This document shows positions 46,092 to 55,085 of a stretch of 64,000 nt of DNA, piece after piece (the stretch's first letter is position 1; each line of letters opens with the position of its first letter). Both the position numbers and the translations under genes were made by a program. Source of the stretch: Agarivorans aestuarii (lineage in GTDB: Bacteria; Pseudomonadota; Gammaproteobacteria; Enterobacterales; Celerinatantimonadaceae); assembly GCF_019670125.1 (NCBI RefSeq), contig NZ_AP023033.1, positions 1,558,501 through 1,622,500 on the forward strand, read 5' to 3'. The notes under the pieces are model-generated. The model had not been told where the DNA came from and did not search any database. It saw nothing but the letters and a program-made list of their open reading frames with translations.

Positions 46092-46970
46092 ATGGAGCAA
46101 AGTCCATTGCAATCGCATCGAGAGTATCAGCAAATAAGCCAAGCAATGGCCTATTTAGTTGAACACCAACAGCAGCAACCAGAACTTAAAGATTTGGCCG
46201 AAGACTTAGGGTTGAGCGAGTCTCACTTGCAGCGTTTATTTAGCCAATGGGCTGGGGTATCGCCAAAGCGCTTTTTGCAGTATCTCACTTTGCAAAAAGC
46301 GCGCGATCAATTGTTTGAATCACGCTCGGTATTAGAGCTTGCTTACGATGTTGGCTTATCAAGTGGTGCCCGTTTATACGACTTATTTGTAAGCATTGAA
46401 GCGGTAACACCTGGTGAGGCTAAGGCTCAAGGTGAAGGTTTAACTATTCATTATGGCTGGGGAATCACGCCCTTTGGTTGTGCATTTATTGCGACTACGC
46501 ATAGAGGGATTTGCCAGTTAAGTTTCTGTGAAGCAGAGCAGCAGCAAATACCATTGGATGAGCTCACCAAGGCGTGGCCTAAAGCTAAATGTATTCATGA
46601 TGATGATGCGATAAGGTCCTTGTTAACTCAAATATTTAGCCAAAAAGCGCCTCCTAAACAAGCTTTATCGTTATGGCTAAAAGGAACAAATTTTCAGTTG
46701 CAAGTGTGGCAAGCTTTGTTAAAAGTGCCTAGCGGCAGTTTGTGTTCTTACCAGTTTTTGGCACAGCAGGTGAGCCTCGGCCAATGCGACTCGCGCAGTT
46801 GCCAGTGCCGTCGCAAAAATCCCATCGCATTTATCATCCCTTGTCACCGTGTGATTCGCAGTAGTGGTGCTTTGGGCGGCTATCGCTGGGGGCTAGATAG
46901 AAAACAACTAATGATGGGCCGCGAAGCGGTATTGGCTGAGCAAAATAATCAATATGGGGAGAGTGCATGA
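46092..46970 (+). CDS. AraC HTH + methylguanine-DNA methyltransferase (Ada-like), with a double frameshift scar
   Basis: A 292-residue protein: AraC-type HTH (residues 10-105) and an O6-alkylguanine-DNA alkyltransferase domain with active cysteine C251 in IPCHRVIRSSGALGGYRWG. The N-terminal zinc/phosphotriester domain of Ada is absent. Residues 230-242 read GQCDSRSCQCRRK, unlike any MGMT. The +1 frame over the same bases (46780-46818) reads ANATRAVASAVAK, the conserved recognition helix with its arginine finger. So one extra G at 46779-46780 and one missing A in the run at 46815-46819 have swapped this helix. Activity is doubtful if the sequence is correct. Overlaps the next gene by four bases. 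Confidence 0.85.
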   Translation: MEQSPLQSHREYQQISQAMAYLVEHQQQQPELKDLAEDLGLSESHLQRLFSQWAGVSPKRFLQYLTLQKARDQLFESRSVLELAYDVGLSSGARLYDLFVSIEAVTPGEAKAQGEGLTIHYGWGITPFGCAFIATTHRGICQLSFCEAEQQQIPLDELTKAWPKAKCIHDDDAIRSLLTQIFSQKAPPKQALSLWLKGTNFQLQVWQALLKVPSGSLCSYQFLAQQVSLGQCDSRSCQCRRKNPIAFIIPCHRVIRSSGALGGYRWGLDRKQLMMGREAVLAEQNNQYGESA

Positions 46971-47446
46971 GGCCAGAGATGAACTTGCAGCCTTTTGCAG
47001 AACAATATGTAGCGCAGGTTTTGGCGCTACAAGTTGCTCCGAAGCAGCAAAGTTACGTAAAAAACATCGCAGATATTTTACAACAACTGAGTGAGCAACA
47101 ATCAGCACATTTGATGATGGTTGATAAACAATTAGTCGGTTTTTTTGTGATTGATCAGCATTATCCATATCACCAGAATTTGCCACTGAACAAGGCTGTA
47201 TTGTTGAGGTCATTTTTCATCGACCATCGTCACCAAGAAAAAGGTTACGGATATCAAGCGGGTTTGCTGCTTAAGGATTATGTCTCTCGGTTACATTCAG
47301 GTTTTGAATTTTTATGCTTAACCGTAAATTGCCGCAATCACGCTGCGCAGGCTTTATATAAAAAGTGTGGATTTAAAGACAGTGAAGTATTGTATCGGGG
47401 AGGGCCAGCAGGGCCACAGCACATTTATACAATGAAGCTAAAGTAG
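46967..47446 (+). CDS. GNAT-family N-acetyltransferase
   Basis: A 159-residue GNAT enzyme: motif A VLLRSFFIDHRHQEKGYGYQAGLLL with the QxxGxG-type acetyl-CoA loop (here EKGYGY), motif B LTVNCRNHAAQALYKKCGF, and a closing HIYTMKLK. Begins within the Ada-like gene stop (ATGA), so it is co-translated with that regulator. Substrate unknown. A second ATG four codons in is a possible start. Confidence 0.85.
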   Translation: MRPEMNLQPFAEQYVAQVLALQVAPKQQSYVKNIADILQQLSEQQSAHLMMVDKQLVGFFVIDQHYPYHQNLPLNKAVLLRSFFIDHRHQEKGYGYQAGLLLKDYVSRLHSGFEFLCLTVNCRNHAAQALYKKCGFKDSEVLYRGGPAGPQHIYTMKLK

Positions 47447-47463
47447 GGCAGTAAAGAAATAGG

Positions 47464-47492
47464 AAGCATAACCTAATCCCAAGGTTATGCTT
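47464..47492. terminator. Bidirectional terminator between GNAT and cold-shock genes
   Basis: AAGCATAACCT pairs perfectly with AGGTTATGCTT (11 bp, 7-base loop) in the gap between two convergent genes. Confidence 0.75.
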
Positions 47493-47503
47493 CTAGAAGT
47501 TGT

Positions 47504-47710
47504 TTATACAACCTCAACGTTGGCCGCTTGTGGGCCTTTTTGACCGTCTTCAACGTCAAATGCTACTTTCTGGCCTTCTTCAAGTGATTTAAAGCCATCT
47601 CCTAAAATTGCACGGAAGTGTACAAACACATCTGCGCCAGATTGTTGAGAAATGAAACCAAAACCTTTCTTTTCGTTAAACCACTTAACGGTACCAGTGC
47701 TCTTAGACAT
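47504..47710 (-). CDS. Cold-shock-domain protein (CspA family)
   Basis: A 68-residue single cold-shock domain with RNP1 KGFGFI and RNP2 VFVHF, the full size of CspA-type proteins. It binds single-stranded RNA and DNA as a chaperone. AGGAGA lies six bases before the ATG. About 400 bases without a gene lie upstream, room for the long structured leader typical of cold-induced csp genes. Which csp paralogue it is cannot be told. Confidence 0.95.
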   Translation of the reverse strand: MSKSTGTVKWFNEKKGFGFISQQSGADVFVHFRAILGDGFKSLEEGQKVAFDVEDGQKGPQAANVEVV

Positions 47711-48122
47711 TATGTCTCCTGAAACAATTGAAATAATACTCTATATTTTTAAGTTTGCTTGCTCTGCAGGGCTTAGTAATTTTGTTCAAATTATGCGCTG
47801 TCTTATCAAGCGACAACATCATAACAACAACTAAAGGCCAAGGCATAGTGACAAAACGTGGCAAAAGCACTTTTGCTTGATAACGTTTTCAATGCGTGAT
47901 GTATCTCACGAAAGTAGTAGTTTAATTCGCTGTTAAATTGAGTAAAAACTGGTGGTTAACACTAGGGGCCGTTTACCCTTGGTGGTCAAATTTTGTTCGA
48001 GGTGGCGTCGTTTAATGCATGGCAAGGAGTGTGTAGCCTAGCTACCCGTCAAAGCCCCGATCTTGTATTAAACCCCCAACAAACTGCTGGATAAATTAGC
48101 TTAGAAGATCAAGCGACTCGAG
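47711..48122. other. Promoter/leader region of the cold-shock gene
   Basis: A 412-base gap. It holds GCAAAAG-CA-CTTTTGC (47861-47876), and a CRP-like palindrome GTGA-TGTATC-TCAC (47896-47909) with AAT/GAAA flanks close to the CRP consensus, about 185 bases before the csp start. The leader itself is unannotated; a cold box could not be identified by eye. Confidence 0.45.
47895..47910. promoter_or_regulatory. CRP-like site upstream of the cold-shock gene
   Basis: CGTGATGTATCTCACG is a perfect GTGA-N6-TCAC palindrome with 4 of 5 consensus bases in each half (TGTGA/TCACA). Activation of csp or another start by CRP is inference. Confidence 0.4.
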
Positions 48123-48776
48123 TTAGCAGTTTCTACCTGCGAGAGTTTGCTGAGTAAATTGACTAAAACGCTGCGCAAGTTGTTTGCCATTACTTTCTTC
48201 ACCGCTCATCGCCAACAACTGAGCCGCTACTTCAGCGGTGGCCCACTGACCTTTTATTGGCCGAGAACGAAGCCCATACCGGGAAGCTTGTTCAGGGTTT
48301 ATTGAAATTACCGGAAACCTATCTAGCCATGGACTTTGGTGAAACATTTTTCTGGCCTCGCGCCAGCTGCCATCGAGCATAATGAATAGCGGCTTTTGGC
48401 CTGCTTTAAGCTCTACCTTGTAATGAACTCTCTCAGGCTGGCTAAACGCGGCAGGGAATACCACATAGGGTTGCCATTGTTGCTGTTGGCAAAGAGTTAA
48501 TAAATCTTCACAAGGTTCGGTTCGCTGCCAGATAAAGGCGTAGGTGTCTGGGATAAGGTCAGCGATAAATCGCCCGGTATTACTTGGGCGCAATACTTCC
48601 ATGTTGTGCATTAGTAGCACAAACCCACAATCGCTATCTTGTAAAATAGCTTGCTCACAAAAGCAGTGCTGCTGAGGCATTTGACAGGTTTGGCAACGCA
48701 CTCGGCGTGCCCCTCGGCCTTTAAATTGGGTAGTGGCAGCTTTGCGCTGAGCGTAGAGTTCTAGAAAGCGATTCAC
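48123..48776 (-). CDS. tapT: DTW-domain tRNA-uridine aminocarboxypropyltransferase (TapT/YfiP-like)
   Basis: A 217-residue DTW protein: zinc-binding cysteines in CQTCQMPQQHCFC (about residues 28-40), HNMEVLRPSNTGRF for SAM binding, LDGSWREARKMFHQSPWL containing the family's D-x-W signature, and SRYGLRSRPIKGQWATAEVAAQLL. The family makes acp3U at tRNA position 47 using SAM as the 3-amino-3-carboxypropyl donor. Monocistronic. Confidence 0.9.
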   Translation of the reverse strand: MNRFLELYAQRKAATTQFKGRGARRVRCQTCQMPQQHCFCEQAILQDSDCGFVLLMHNMEVLRPSNTGRFIADLIPDTYAFIWQRTEPCEDLLTLCQQQQWQPYVVFPAAFSQPERVHYKVELKAGQKPLFIMLDGSWREARKMFHQSPWLDRFPVISINPEQASRYGLRSRPIKGQWATAEVAAQLLAMSGEESNGKQLAQRFSQFTQQTLAGRNC

Positions 48777-49043
48777 AAGTAATAGGGCGTAAGTAAAGGA
48801 AGCCAGTATACGCTAAGCCTTAGCTCAACACGAACAAGCCAGTGGTAGTTGCCTGTTGTTTGCATTGGTAAATTAGCTGTACCTCCAAATGTTCCTGTTA
48901 AATGAATAGTTTTGATAGCGCTTTCATTCACATCTTTAATATTCATCTTGTATGATTATCAACGTTTAATCATGGGCTTATTGGCTTTGTTGAGCTTTTT
49001 GTTAAGGTTGCTTGGTTTAGTTTTGTTGTACAAGGAAGTAACT

Positions 49044-49448
49044 ATGATTAAATCTCCCAGTTTGTTTTGGTGGGGAATTCTTAACGGGGTAATAGGCATG
49101 TTGTTTTATGCCAATTTTAGGGAGCCTCAAATACTGTTTGATGCGCTTCCGGCCTATCAATGGATAAAGTTTTCTGCAAATCCCATTATGCTCCCTCGCT
49201 ATGCCTCAGAGTGGTTCCCTAGTTTTCTGCACGTAGTGGGCATGAGCTTGTTCACCGCGGGTTTATTAGGCACGGCAGGGAAACGCTGGTTAGTAATACC
49301 GATTTGTTGGTTAGCTGTCGATCTGGCTTTTGAGTTTGGTCAAGCTACTGAAACTCTGGGGGTGCTGAGCTATGGCAATTTCGAATGGATGGATGTTACG
49401 GCGCTTATTGTAGCGACTATTTCTCTACCATTTGGCTTTTCAGCATAA
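49044..49448 (+). CDS. Unrecognised four-TM membrane protein, first of a three-gene operon
   Basis: A 134-residue hydrophobic protein with about four membrane segments (LFWWGILNGVIGMLFYANF; FLHVVGMSLFTAGLLG; WLVIPICWLAVDLAFEFGQ; DVTALIVATISLPFGF). The start at 49044 has AAGGA seven bases before it; the frame extends upstream to a TTG at 48912. I do not recognise a family. The next gene's frame begins inside its 3' end, so the two are coupled. Confidence 0.65.
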   Translation: MIKSPSLFWWGILNGVIGMLFYANFREPQILFDALPAYQWIKFSANPIMLPRYASEWFPSFLHVVGMSLFTAGLLGTAGKRWLVIPICWLAVDLAFEFGQATETLGVLSYGNFEWMDVTALIVATISLPFGFSA

Positions 49449-50154
49449 TCAAAAAGCAATCATTAAGCCGACGAAAAGCCAGTTTGCTATCCCTCTTGCG
49501 GTAGTAGTTGGCAGTGCAATGATGCTAGGTAGCTATCAATCACCAACTGTTGATCAAAAGGCTAGATACATTTGTACTTACCCAGATCAAAGTGAAGCTA
49601 TTTGCGCCATTGAGCCAATATATTTGGACTGGGAAAGCTTTAGAGGTGAGAAACAAGTTAGCTTTAGCGCTGAAAATAGCAATGCCTTAACACAAGCTTA
49701 TATCGATGCAGGCTCAAGAGTCGAAGAGTTTATCGGCTTAGAGAATTCCGGAAAGATTTACCTTTACCAGCACTACATGTTTATTATTTCTGAGCTGAGA
49801 GGAGTCTACATTTTCGATAATACTAATCGTGAAGCGCCTATATATTTGGGCTTTGTTCATGTAAATGGTGCTTCTGACGTGCTGATTCATCAAGGCATGC
49901 TGGTTGTTGCTGCCTTAACGGATTTAGTTCTGATTGATTTTAACAATCTAAATAGCATTTTTACTCAAGAGCTCGCTTTAAGTTACCCAGACTATGATCG
50001 CTTGTCTCCTCAAGCCACCATATTTGCAAAGTTTAGTGACAGTACTGAAGAGTATGAATCCGTGTACTTGGATTACGAAATTGGTTTGGTGATTGGTTAT
50101 AAGAATGCCGATGGTAAATCCTTCTACTTTTGGTCATTAGAGGAGCTGCTATGA
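49432..50154 (+). CDS. Exported protein with LVIVD-like beta-propeller repeats
   Basis: A 240-residue protein with an N-terminal signal or anchor (QFAIPLAVVVGSAMMLGSY) and repeats such as IYLYQHYMFIISELRGVYIFDNTNREAPIYLGFV followed by VLIHQGMLVVAALTDLVLIDFNN, which resemble LVIVD beta-propeller blades, but too few for a full propeller. It starts with TTG at 49432 inside the upstream gene; a later ATG at 49519 would lose the signal. The next gene overlaps its stop as ATGA. Function unknown. Confidence 0.65.
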   Translation: MAFQHNQKAIIKPTKSQFAIPLAVVVGSAMMLGSYQSPTVDQKARYICTYPDQSEAICAIEPIYLDWESFRGEKQVSFSAENSNALTQAYIDAGSRVEEFIGLENSGKIYLYQHYMFIISELRGVYIFDNTNREAPIYLGFVHVNGASDVLIHQGMLVVAALTDLVLIDFNNLNSIFTQELALSYPDYDRLSPQATIFAKFSDSTEEYESVYLDYEIGLVIGYKNADGKSFYFWSLEELL

Positions 50155-50996
50155 AAACGCTTATTAAAAGACTTAGTGTACCTATTGCGATAGTACTAAT
50201 GGCTGCCTGTGGCTCAGAGTCAGGCTCAAGTGGTGGCACCGTAGTATATAGCGGTACAGGGCAGGTTGGATCCCTTGCCGCTCTAGTTGAGTTTCAAGGC
50301 GATCTTCACGCAATAAACATGGAACAAAGTGTTTCGATACTTCGCTCTCAAGCGCTGTTATCGGCTGACTTCGTTGACCGTTATGCGTGGAGAGCTGAAA
50401 CATTACACGTTTATGAAGATAGCCATGTGATGCTCGGCCACTCAAGCGGTGTAGACATTTATCGTTCCACTGGTGTGGCTGATAATCCTGTCGAGTTTAT
50501 CGCGCAACTTCGTCATGTTGTTGCCTATGATCCAGTCATCGCTCACGACGGAGTGGCTTATTACACCACCAGAGATGGTAGTAACGAAATCACCTTTCGG
50601 GATGGAATATTTGTTGAAAACATTAGCAATATCCTAGCTTATGTACCCCCAACTCAAGAAGAAATTGATGAAGGTGCTTCTAGTGAACGACCAAACAGTA
50701 CATCAATGGCTGAGTATCGAGAACTCGCTGATCCCATTGGCTTAGCACTTCGAGAGGGCACGCTTTATGTTTGTGATGCTGCTGAAGGACTGGTTTCTTT
50801 AGTACTTGAGGCAAACCCTGAAGATACCGCTGAGTTTAGCCATATTCTTACTAGGCAAGCACTTAATGATGTATTTGCTTGTAAGGACGTGATTGCCACC
50901 GAGCAGGGATTAATACTGGTGGGTGAGTCTGGAGTTCTTCAATTGGACGTTAGTGATGCTGGCCTGAGTCTGGTGAGTCAAATACCTACGATATAA
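50151..50996 (+). CDS. Lipoprotein with LVIVD-like repeats, third gene of the operon
   Basis: A 281-residue lipoprotein (lipobox MAAC within LSVPIAIVLMAACGSES; a Gly/Ser linker follows) with repeats like GSLAALVEFQGDLHAINMEQSVSILR and GLALREGTLYVCDAAEGLVSLVL, again of LVIVD type. ATG 50151 overlaps the previous stop. Together with the upstream protein it may complete one propeller or form a cell-surface pair. I cannot name the family. Confidence 0.7.
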   Translation: MKTLIKRLSVPIAIVLMAACGSESGSSGGTVVYSGTGQVGSLAALVEFQGDLHAINMEQSVSILRSQALLSADFVDRYAWRAETLHVYEDSHVMLGHSSGVDIYRSTGVADNPVEFIAQLRHVVAYDPVIAHDGVAYYTTRDGSNEITFRDGIFVENISNILAYVPPTQEEIDEGASSERPNSTSMAEYRELADPIGLALREGTLYVCDAAEGLVSLVLEANPEDTAEFSHILTRQALNDVFACKDVIATEQGLILVGESGVLQLDVSDAGLSLVSQIPTI

Positions 50997-51004
50997 AATA
51001 AACT

Positions 51005-51033
51005 GGCAAGTAAAGCGAATACCTTTGCTTGCC
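51005..51033. terminator. Hairpin between convergent operon and glycosidase genes
   Basis: GGCAAGTAAAG pairs with CTTTGCTTGCC (one mismatch, 7-base loop) just past the lipoprotein stop. Confidence 0.6.
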
Positions 51034-51155
51034 TATTAACTAAACATTGGTGCCAGAAGCAGAATACTTCTGGGCTAATCGATGATTTTTACAGAGTGTT
51101 TTTCCTCACATCTAGTTGTGTTTGCAAGCCGCCTGCTTTCTCGTTTGAAGTTATG

Positions 51156-52472
51156 CTATTGAACCAAGAAGGGTATATTGGCACTACCTAGATGATTATT
51201 GCCGTCCATCACATATACAAAAGCCCGGTATTCCCCAGCACTTTCAATGCTCATTTCAACAGTTTCAGCACTGCCGTTAATTGCATCTTCTACTTTGGGT
51301 GGCCTTGGCTCAAAACCACCACCAGTTCCTAAAACAGTAGGCTCTTCAAGTACTTCCCAGATATAAGTTAAGCTATCCGAATCTGGGTCGCTTGCGCTGA
51401 TAATCACGGTGACTTGTTGACCTGCATCGATAGTAATACTGTCTGTGGCATGCTGCCCGTTGATTGTCATTGCGGTGACAACTGGTGCCTGATTTTCAGG
51501 CCAAGAGCCTGTCCAGTTATATTGCATGGCATCTACCACAGGGTAGGATTCGCCGTTCAGCCCTAAAGCTATTGAGGTTTCTGCGAACATGCCATACCAA
51601 GTAGGCGTGCGTTCTTGTTTTTGCCCCCACAGAAAAACGTATGAACCTAAACATCTTGCTGTTTGCGCTGTAATGTATTCATATCGTTCTATATATGATG
51701 TTTGTTTGGAGGCGCTGGTTTGCTCAATGGGTTGTTCCCAAGTGGTAGCGTCTACTTCCCAATGCCCATTTGGCCCCCATTCTGTAATCATATAGGGGCC
51801 ATCAAAAGAAGATGCTGTGACGTTTTCATCAGTGCTGGTAACACCACCATAGGAATTAATTCCAAGTACATCAATACTGGGAGCCCACTGCGCTATGTTG
51901 CTTAATGTATCCAGAGACGCGCCCGCATTAACTGTCATCGTTGGGTGATTGATATCCTGAGCGTTAACCATTTGCGCTAATTCTTCTACGAACTCCCAAG
52001 CCTCTTGGGTATCTGCTCCTAGGTTTATTTCATTACCTAAACCCCACATCAGTAGAGCTGGGTGATCACTGTAGTTATTGAGTAGTTGTTGCAGTTCATT
52101 TCGTATACTATTTTTATAGACTTCGTTACTGTAATCGCTGGCCTGGTGGCTTAGCCAGATGCCCAGCAATACTGTCATTCCTAGCTCGTTTGCTTGATCT
52201 AATACATTACCCGCATTTTCTGAGCTCCATGTGCGTGTTGAATTAGCGCCTGCTGCTGAGGCTAACTCTAGCGCGTGTTGTCCGCCTATTCCTTTTACAT
52301 AATAGGGTTCATCGTAACGATACATTGTCCAATTACCGTCGGATTGCTCCAAGCGTACGATCCCATTGCTTGTTGGCTGTTCGGGGGAGTCTCCGCCGCA
52401 GCTCGATAGTGATATTGCAATAACACTAACCAAGGCGGCTTTCGCCAACATAGCTTTTGCACGAACTTCCAT
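51156..52472 (-). CDS. Glycoside-hydrolase-like TIM-barrel lipoprotein with PKD-type C-terminal domain
   Basis: About 438 residues. Lipobox LSSC within ALVSVIAISLSSCGGD; then a (beta/alpha)8 barrel with conserved WGLGNEINLG (acid/base glutamate) and MITEWGPNGHWE (nucleophile glutamate), the two-Glu layout of clan GH-A enzymes (GH2/GH5/GH17-like); then a beta-sandwich with ISASDPDSDSLTYIWEV, a PKD/Ig-like fold. The family number cannot be fixed. ATG 52472 has AAGGA ten bases upstream; an ATG at 52502 lies upstream with no spacing. It follows a frameshifted di-heme lipoprotein gene in the same direction. Confidence 0.75.
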   Translation of the reverse strand: MEVRAKAMLAKAALVSVIAISLSSCGGDSPEQPTSNGIVRLEQSDGNWTMYRYDEPYYVKGIGGQHALELASAAGANSTRTWSSENAGNVLDQANELGMTVLLGIWLSHQASDYSNEVYKNSIRNELQQLLNNYSDHPALLMWGLGNEINLGADTQEAWEFVEELAQMVNAQDINHPTMTVNAGASLDTLSNIAQWAPSIDVLGINSYGGVTSTDENVTASSFDGPYMITEWGPNGHWEVDATTWEQPIEQTSASKQTSYIERYEYITAQTARCLGSYVFLWGQKQERTPTWYGMFAETSIALGLNGESYPVVDAMQYNWTGSWPENQAPVVTAMTINGQHATDSITIDAGQQVTVIISASDPDSDSLTYIWEVLEEPTVLGTGGGFEPRPPKVEDAINGSAETVEMSIESAGEYRAFVYVMDGNNHLGSANIPFLVQ

Positions 52473-52554
52473 GTTTAACATGTCCTTGAAAGTAATGGGC
52501 ATACCTTAAGTGAAGCTACTTGGCAGCCCATGTGTGAATAAATTTACAATGAGT

Positions 52555-55085
52555 TTAAAAGGCCAGTAAGGCTGATTTGTTTGACGCTGATAAAGCAACA
52601 TATGCATTGGTTGTGGCTTGGGCTTCCCCACCATGCCAAAGAATAGCTTCTTCGATGCTGCGAACTCGACCATCATGCAAGTAAGCATGGTGAGGAATAC
52701 ACTCTTCGGCGCCTTCTGCTACTGGTGCAGGAGTAACACCACCGGTAACACATGCCGATAGACCTAAGCCCCATAATGGCGTGGTTCTCCACTCCCTACC
52801 TTCTGCTAAACCTTCACCTAAGTTATCTGCGGTTTCATCGCCCATGTCGTGCAATAACATATCTGTATAAGGGTAAACAGTTTGATTTCGTAACTCTGCG
52901 AGCGGATGATATTCACTCGTTTGGAAAGATTTGGTATGACAGTTTGTACAACCTATGATTTCAAATTGCTCGGCACCAACAAGAACTTGAGTATCTTCTA
53001 CACCCGTTTTCCATACCCGTTGCGGTCTCACCCCAAGTGTAGATATATAGGTTACTAAATTATTGAGGTTTTCTTCGGGAATGAGCGGTTGAGTATTGCC
53101 ACAGTTGCTTTGCTCTGCTCCACAATCAAGCTCAGGTATTACAGAGCTACGCACTCCAATATCAGTATTAAGCGCTGCTGCAACCTGATGACGTACACTT
53201 GCCGTGCCTGCTTTCCAACCAAAGCGGCCCAAGCGAGTAAGCTGGCTGTTTTCCGGATCAGCTATTCGGTTGGCTCGCCCTGAAATTCCATTGCCATCGG
53301 CGTCGTCTGGATCCTCTAGTGCTAGAATGGCAGTTTCAGGAATTGCTTCTAACAAACCAATCCCTACTAAGCGGGGGGCAATTCGTGCTGAAAATGTCTC
53401 TGGTGTGCCATTACTGAAGTAATAGTTAGGGCTTCGCAGGCCGTTACTTAATTCACTCCAAGATGCGATAGACACTTCACCTTCGCTTTGACTTCCATTA
53501 GGTTGAAGCACTCGGCCAATGGCAGGATCAGGATTGCCGTTGACGTCTCCTACTTTGAACACCCAGCGATCGAGTAATTCATTATTTTCCGCAACTGGTG
53601 CACTACCATTACGTTCGTGACAGTTGCTACAACGTTGGTTTACATAACGTGGTCCAGATAAACCGATGTTTTCTTCAAAAATGCCGTTATCGGCATCTTC
53701 ATCATGGCTGCCATCAACAAATGAAGAGTGATGAACTCGCCGCCCTAACAGAAAGGTTTGGCCGTTGTCATAACTCAAATTTGTGGCCATTTGCATGAAG
53801 TGGTCGTTAGGTTCGTTGGTGTATTGATAGTGCAAGCTAGTTCGGCCGCCTAGCCAATACTGTTCGGGTATTCTGGCGCTGTCTTCGGGGTAGGGGCCAG
53901 AGTTAAGGGTATACCAAGGAACAATTCCTTCGCCGACAATGTATAGAAAGGTTGTGCCATAATAGTTGGCTTGCCCACGAGGAATCCCCGTTGCGCTAAA
54001 CTGGCTCACTTCAAATTCTAGCTTGTCACCAATTTGTATGGGTCGCCCTAGGCGTTTATTTTCACTACTAGTGAGCTGATAGTAGTAATAGGTGCCATCA
54101 AAACCAAGGTAGTCCATTATTGTGTTCGCAGCATATTGAGCGACGGTAGTTTGACCCAAATACCACCATCGATTCTCAGCTTCAATATCATTTAGAGGGA
54201 AGATGGTTCGAACATTCATTTCAATGCTATCATCTCCTTTTGCAACGTAATCAACGATCTCAATGTTGCTAGCGCGATTCTCGAAGTAGAATTTTATGTA
54301 GTGGTCGTAACTTTGAAATTCGTCTTCGCGCGCATGACGTGTACGCGGTCGGTCAGAAAAACGCGTGACTAAAGCTTGATCAGTTTCATACTGAGTATCG
54401 GCTTGCAGTTGAGTTGAGCTATCAAAAAGAGGAGATATATCGGCTAAAGCTGGGTATGGGATACTCCACCAAACGCCATTTACGCCTTCACCATTCATAT
54501 CGTTCGCCGTTTCATCAGCGATATAAAAATACAAAGGACGTCCATTATAAGCTGCCTGCAAAGAGCCATCGTCTCGGGTTATATTAGTTAAACCTTGTAT
54601 CCCCGAAGCTTGCCCATCTGTTATTAACACTGGAGGCCATGTTGCGGCACAACTTAAATTGCAAGCACTGCTATTGGGAGTGGCTAAATCGTTATCGAAT
54701 ACATATAAGGTTAAGTTTGGCGATTGTGAATCTGGCCCCCCAACGAGGCGTTGATTAGCAAAATATACTTCTGTATCGCTTATTGCTAGTGAGCAACCAA
54801 GGGAATCAACGGGAGTATTCGTAGGTGTATTGGCGCAAAGATCTATAGAGTCGACAACGCCATCGTTGTCACTATCGATGTTTTGGGATATCGGACATCC
54901 AATATCATTAACTATTGAGCCATTGGGGTATTTGCGCATTGATCTACTCCATCGCTAATACCGTCTGAATCGCTATCTGTTGGCGCTGCACTTGTACCTG
55001 ACCCCGATGAGCCACCACATGCACTTAGCAGTGCGCACATACTTACAATAATTGTTGCTTTAAGATAGTGCTTTAAAATAAGCAT
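52555..55085 (-). pseudogene. Frameshifted lipoprotein: TSP3 repeats, secreted-repeat domain and di-heme oxidoreductase
   Basis: From ATG 55085 (GGAG five bases upstream) the frame gives a lipoprotein signal (lipobox LSAC), a Gly/Ser linker and a calcium-binding thrombospondin-3 repeat (DSDSDGISDGVDQCANTP). A missing C in the run at 54925-54928 breaks the frame; the other frame resumes with NGSIVNDIGCP and a second repeat. Then come a Lipoprotein_15-type secreted repeat (two WPP/WW blocks) and a di-heme oxidoreductase (DUF1111/DHOR) with CSNCH (53617-53631) and CTNCH (52936-52950). The C terminus stops at LLAF; one more T would add LNSL. The long intact frame is 52555-54939, 794 residues. Confidence 0.85.
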
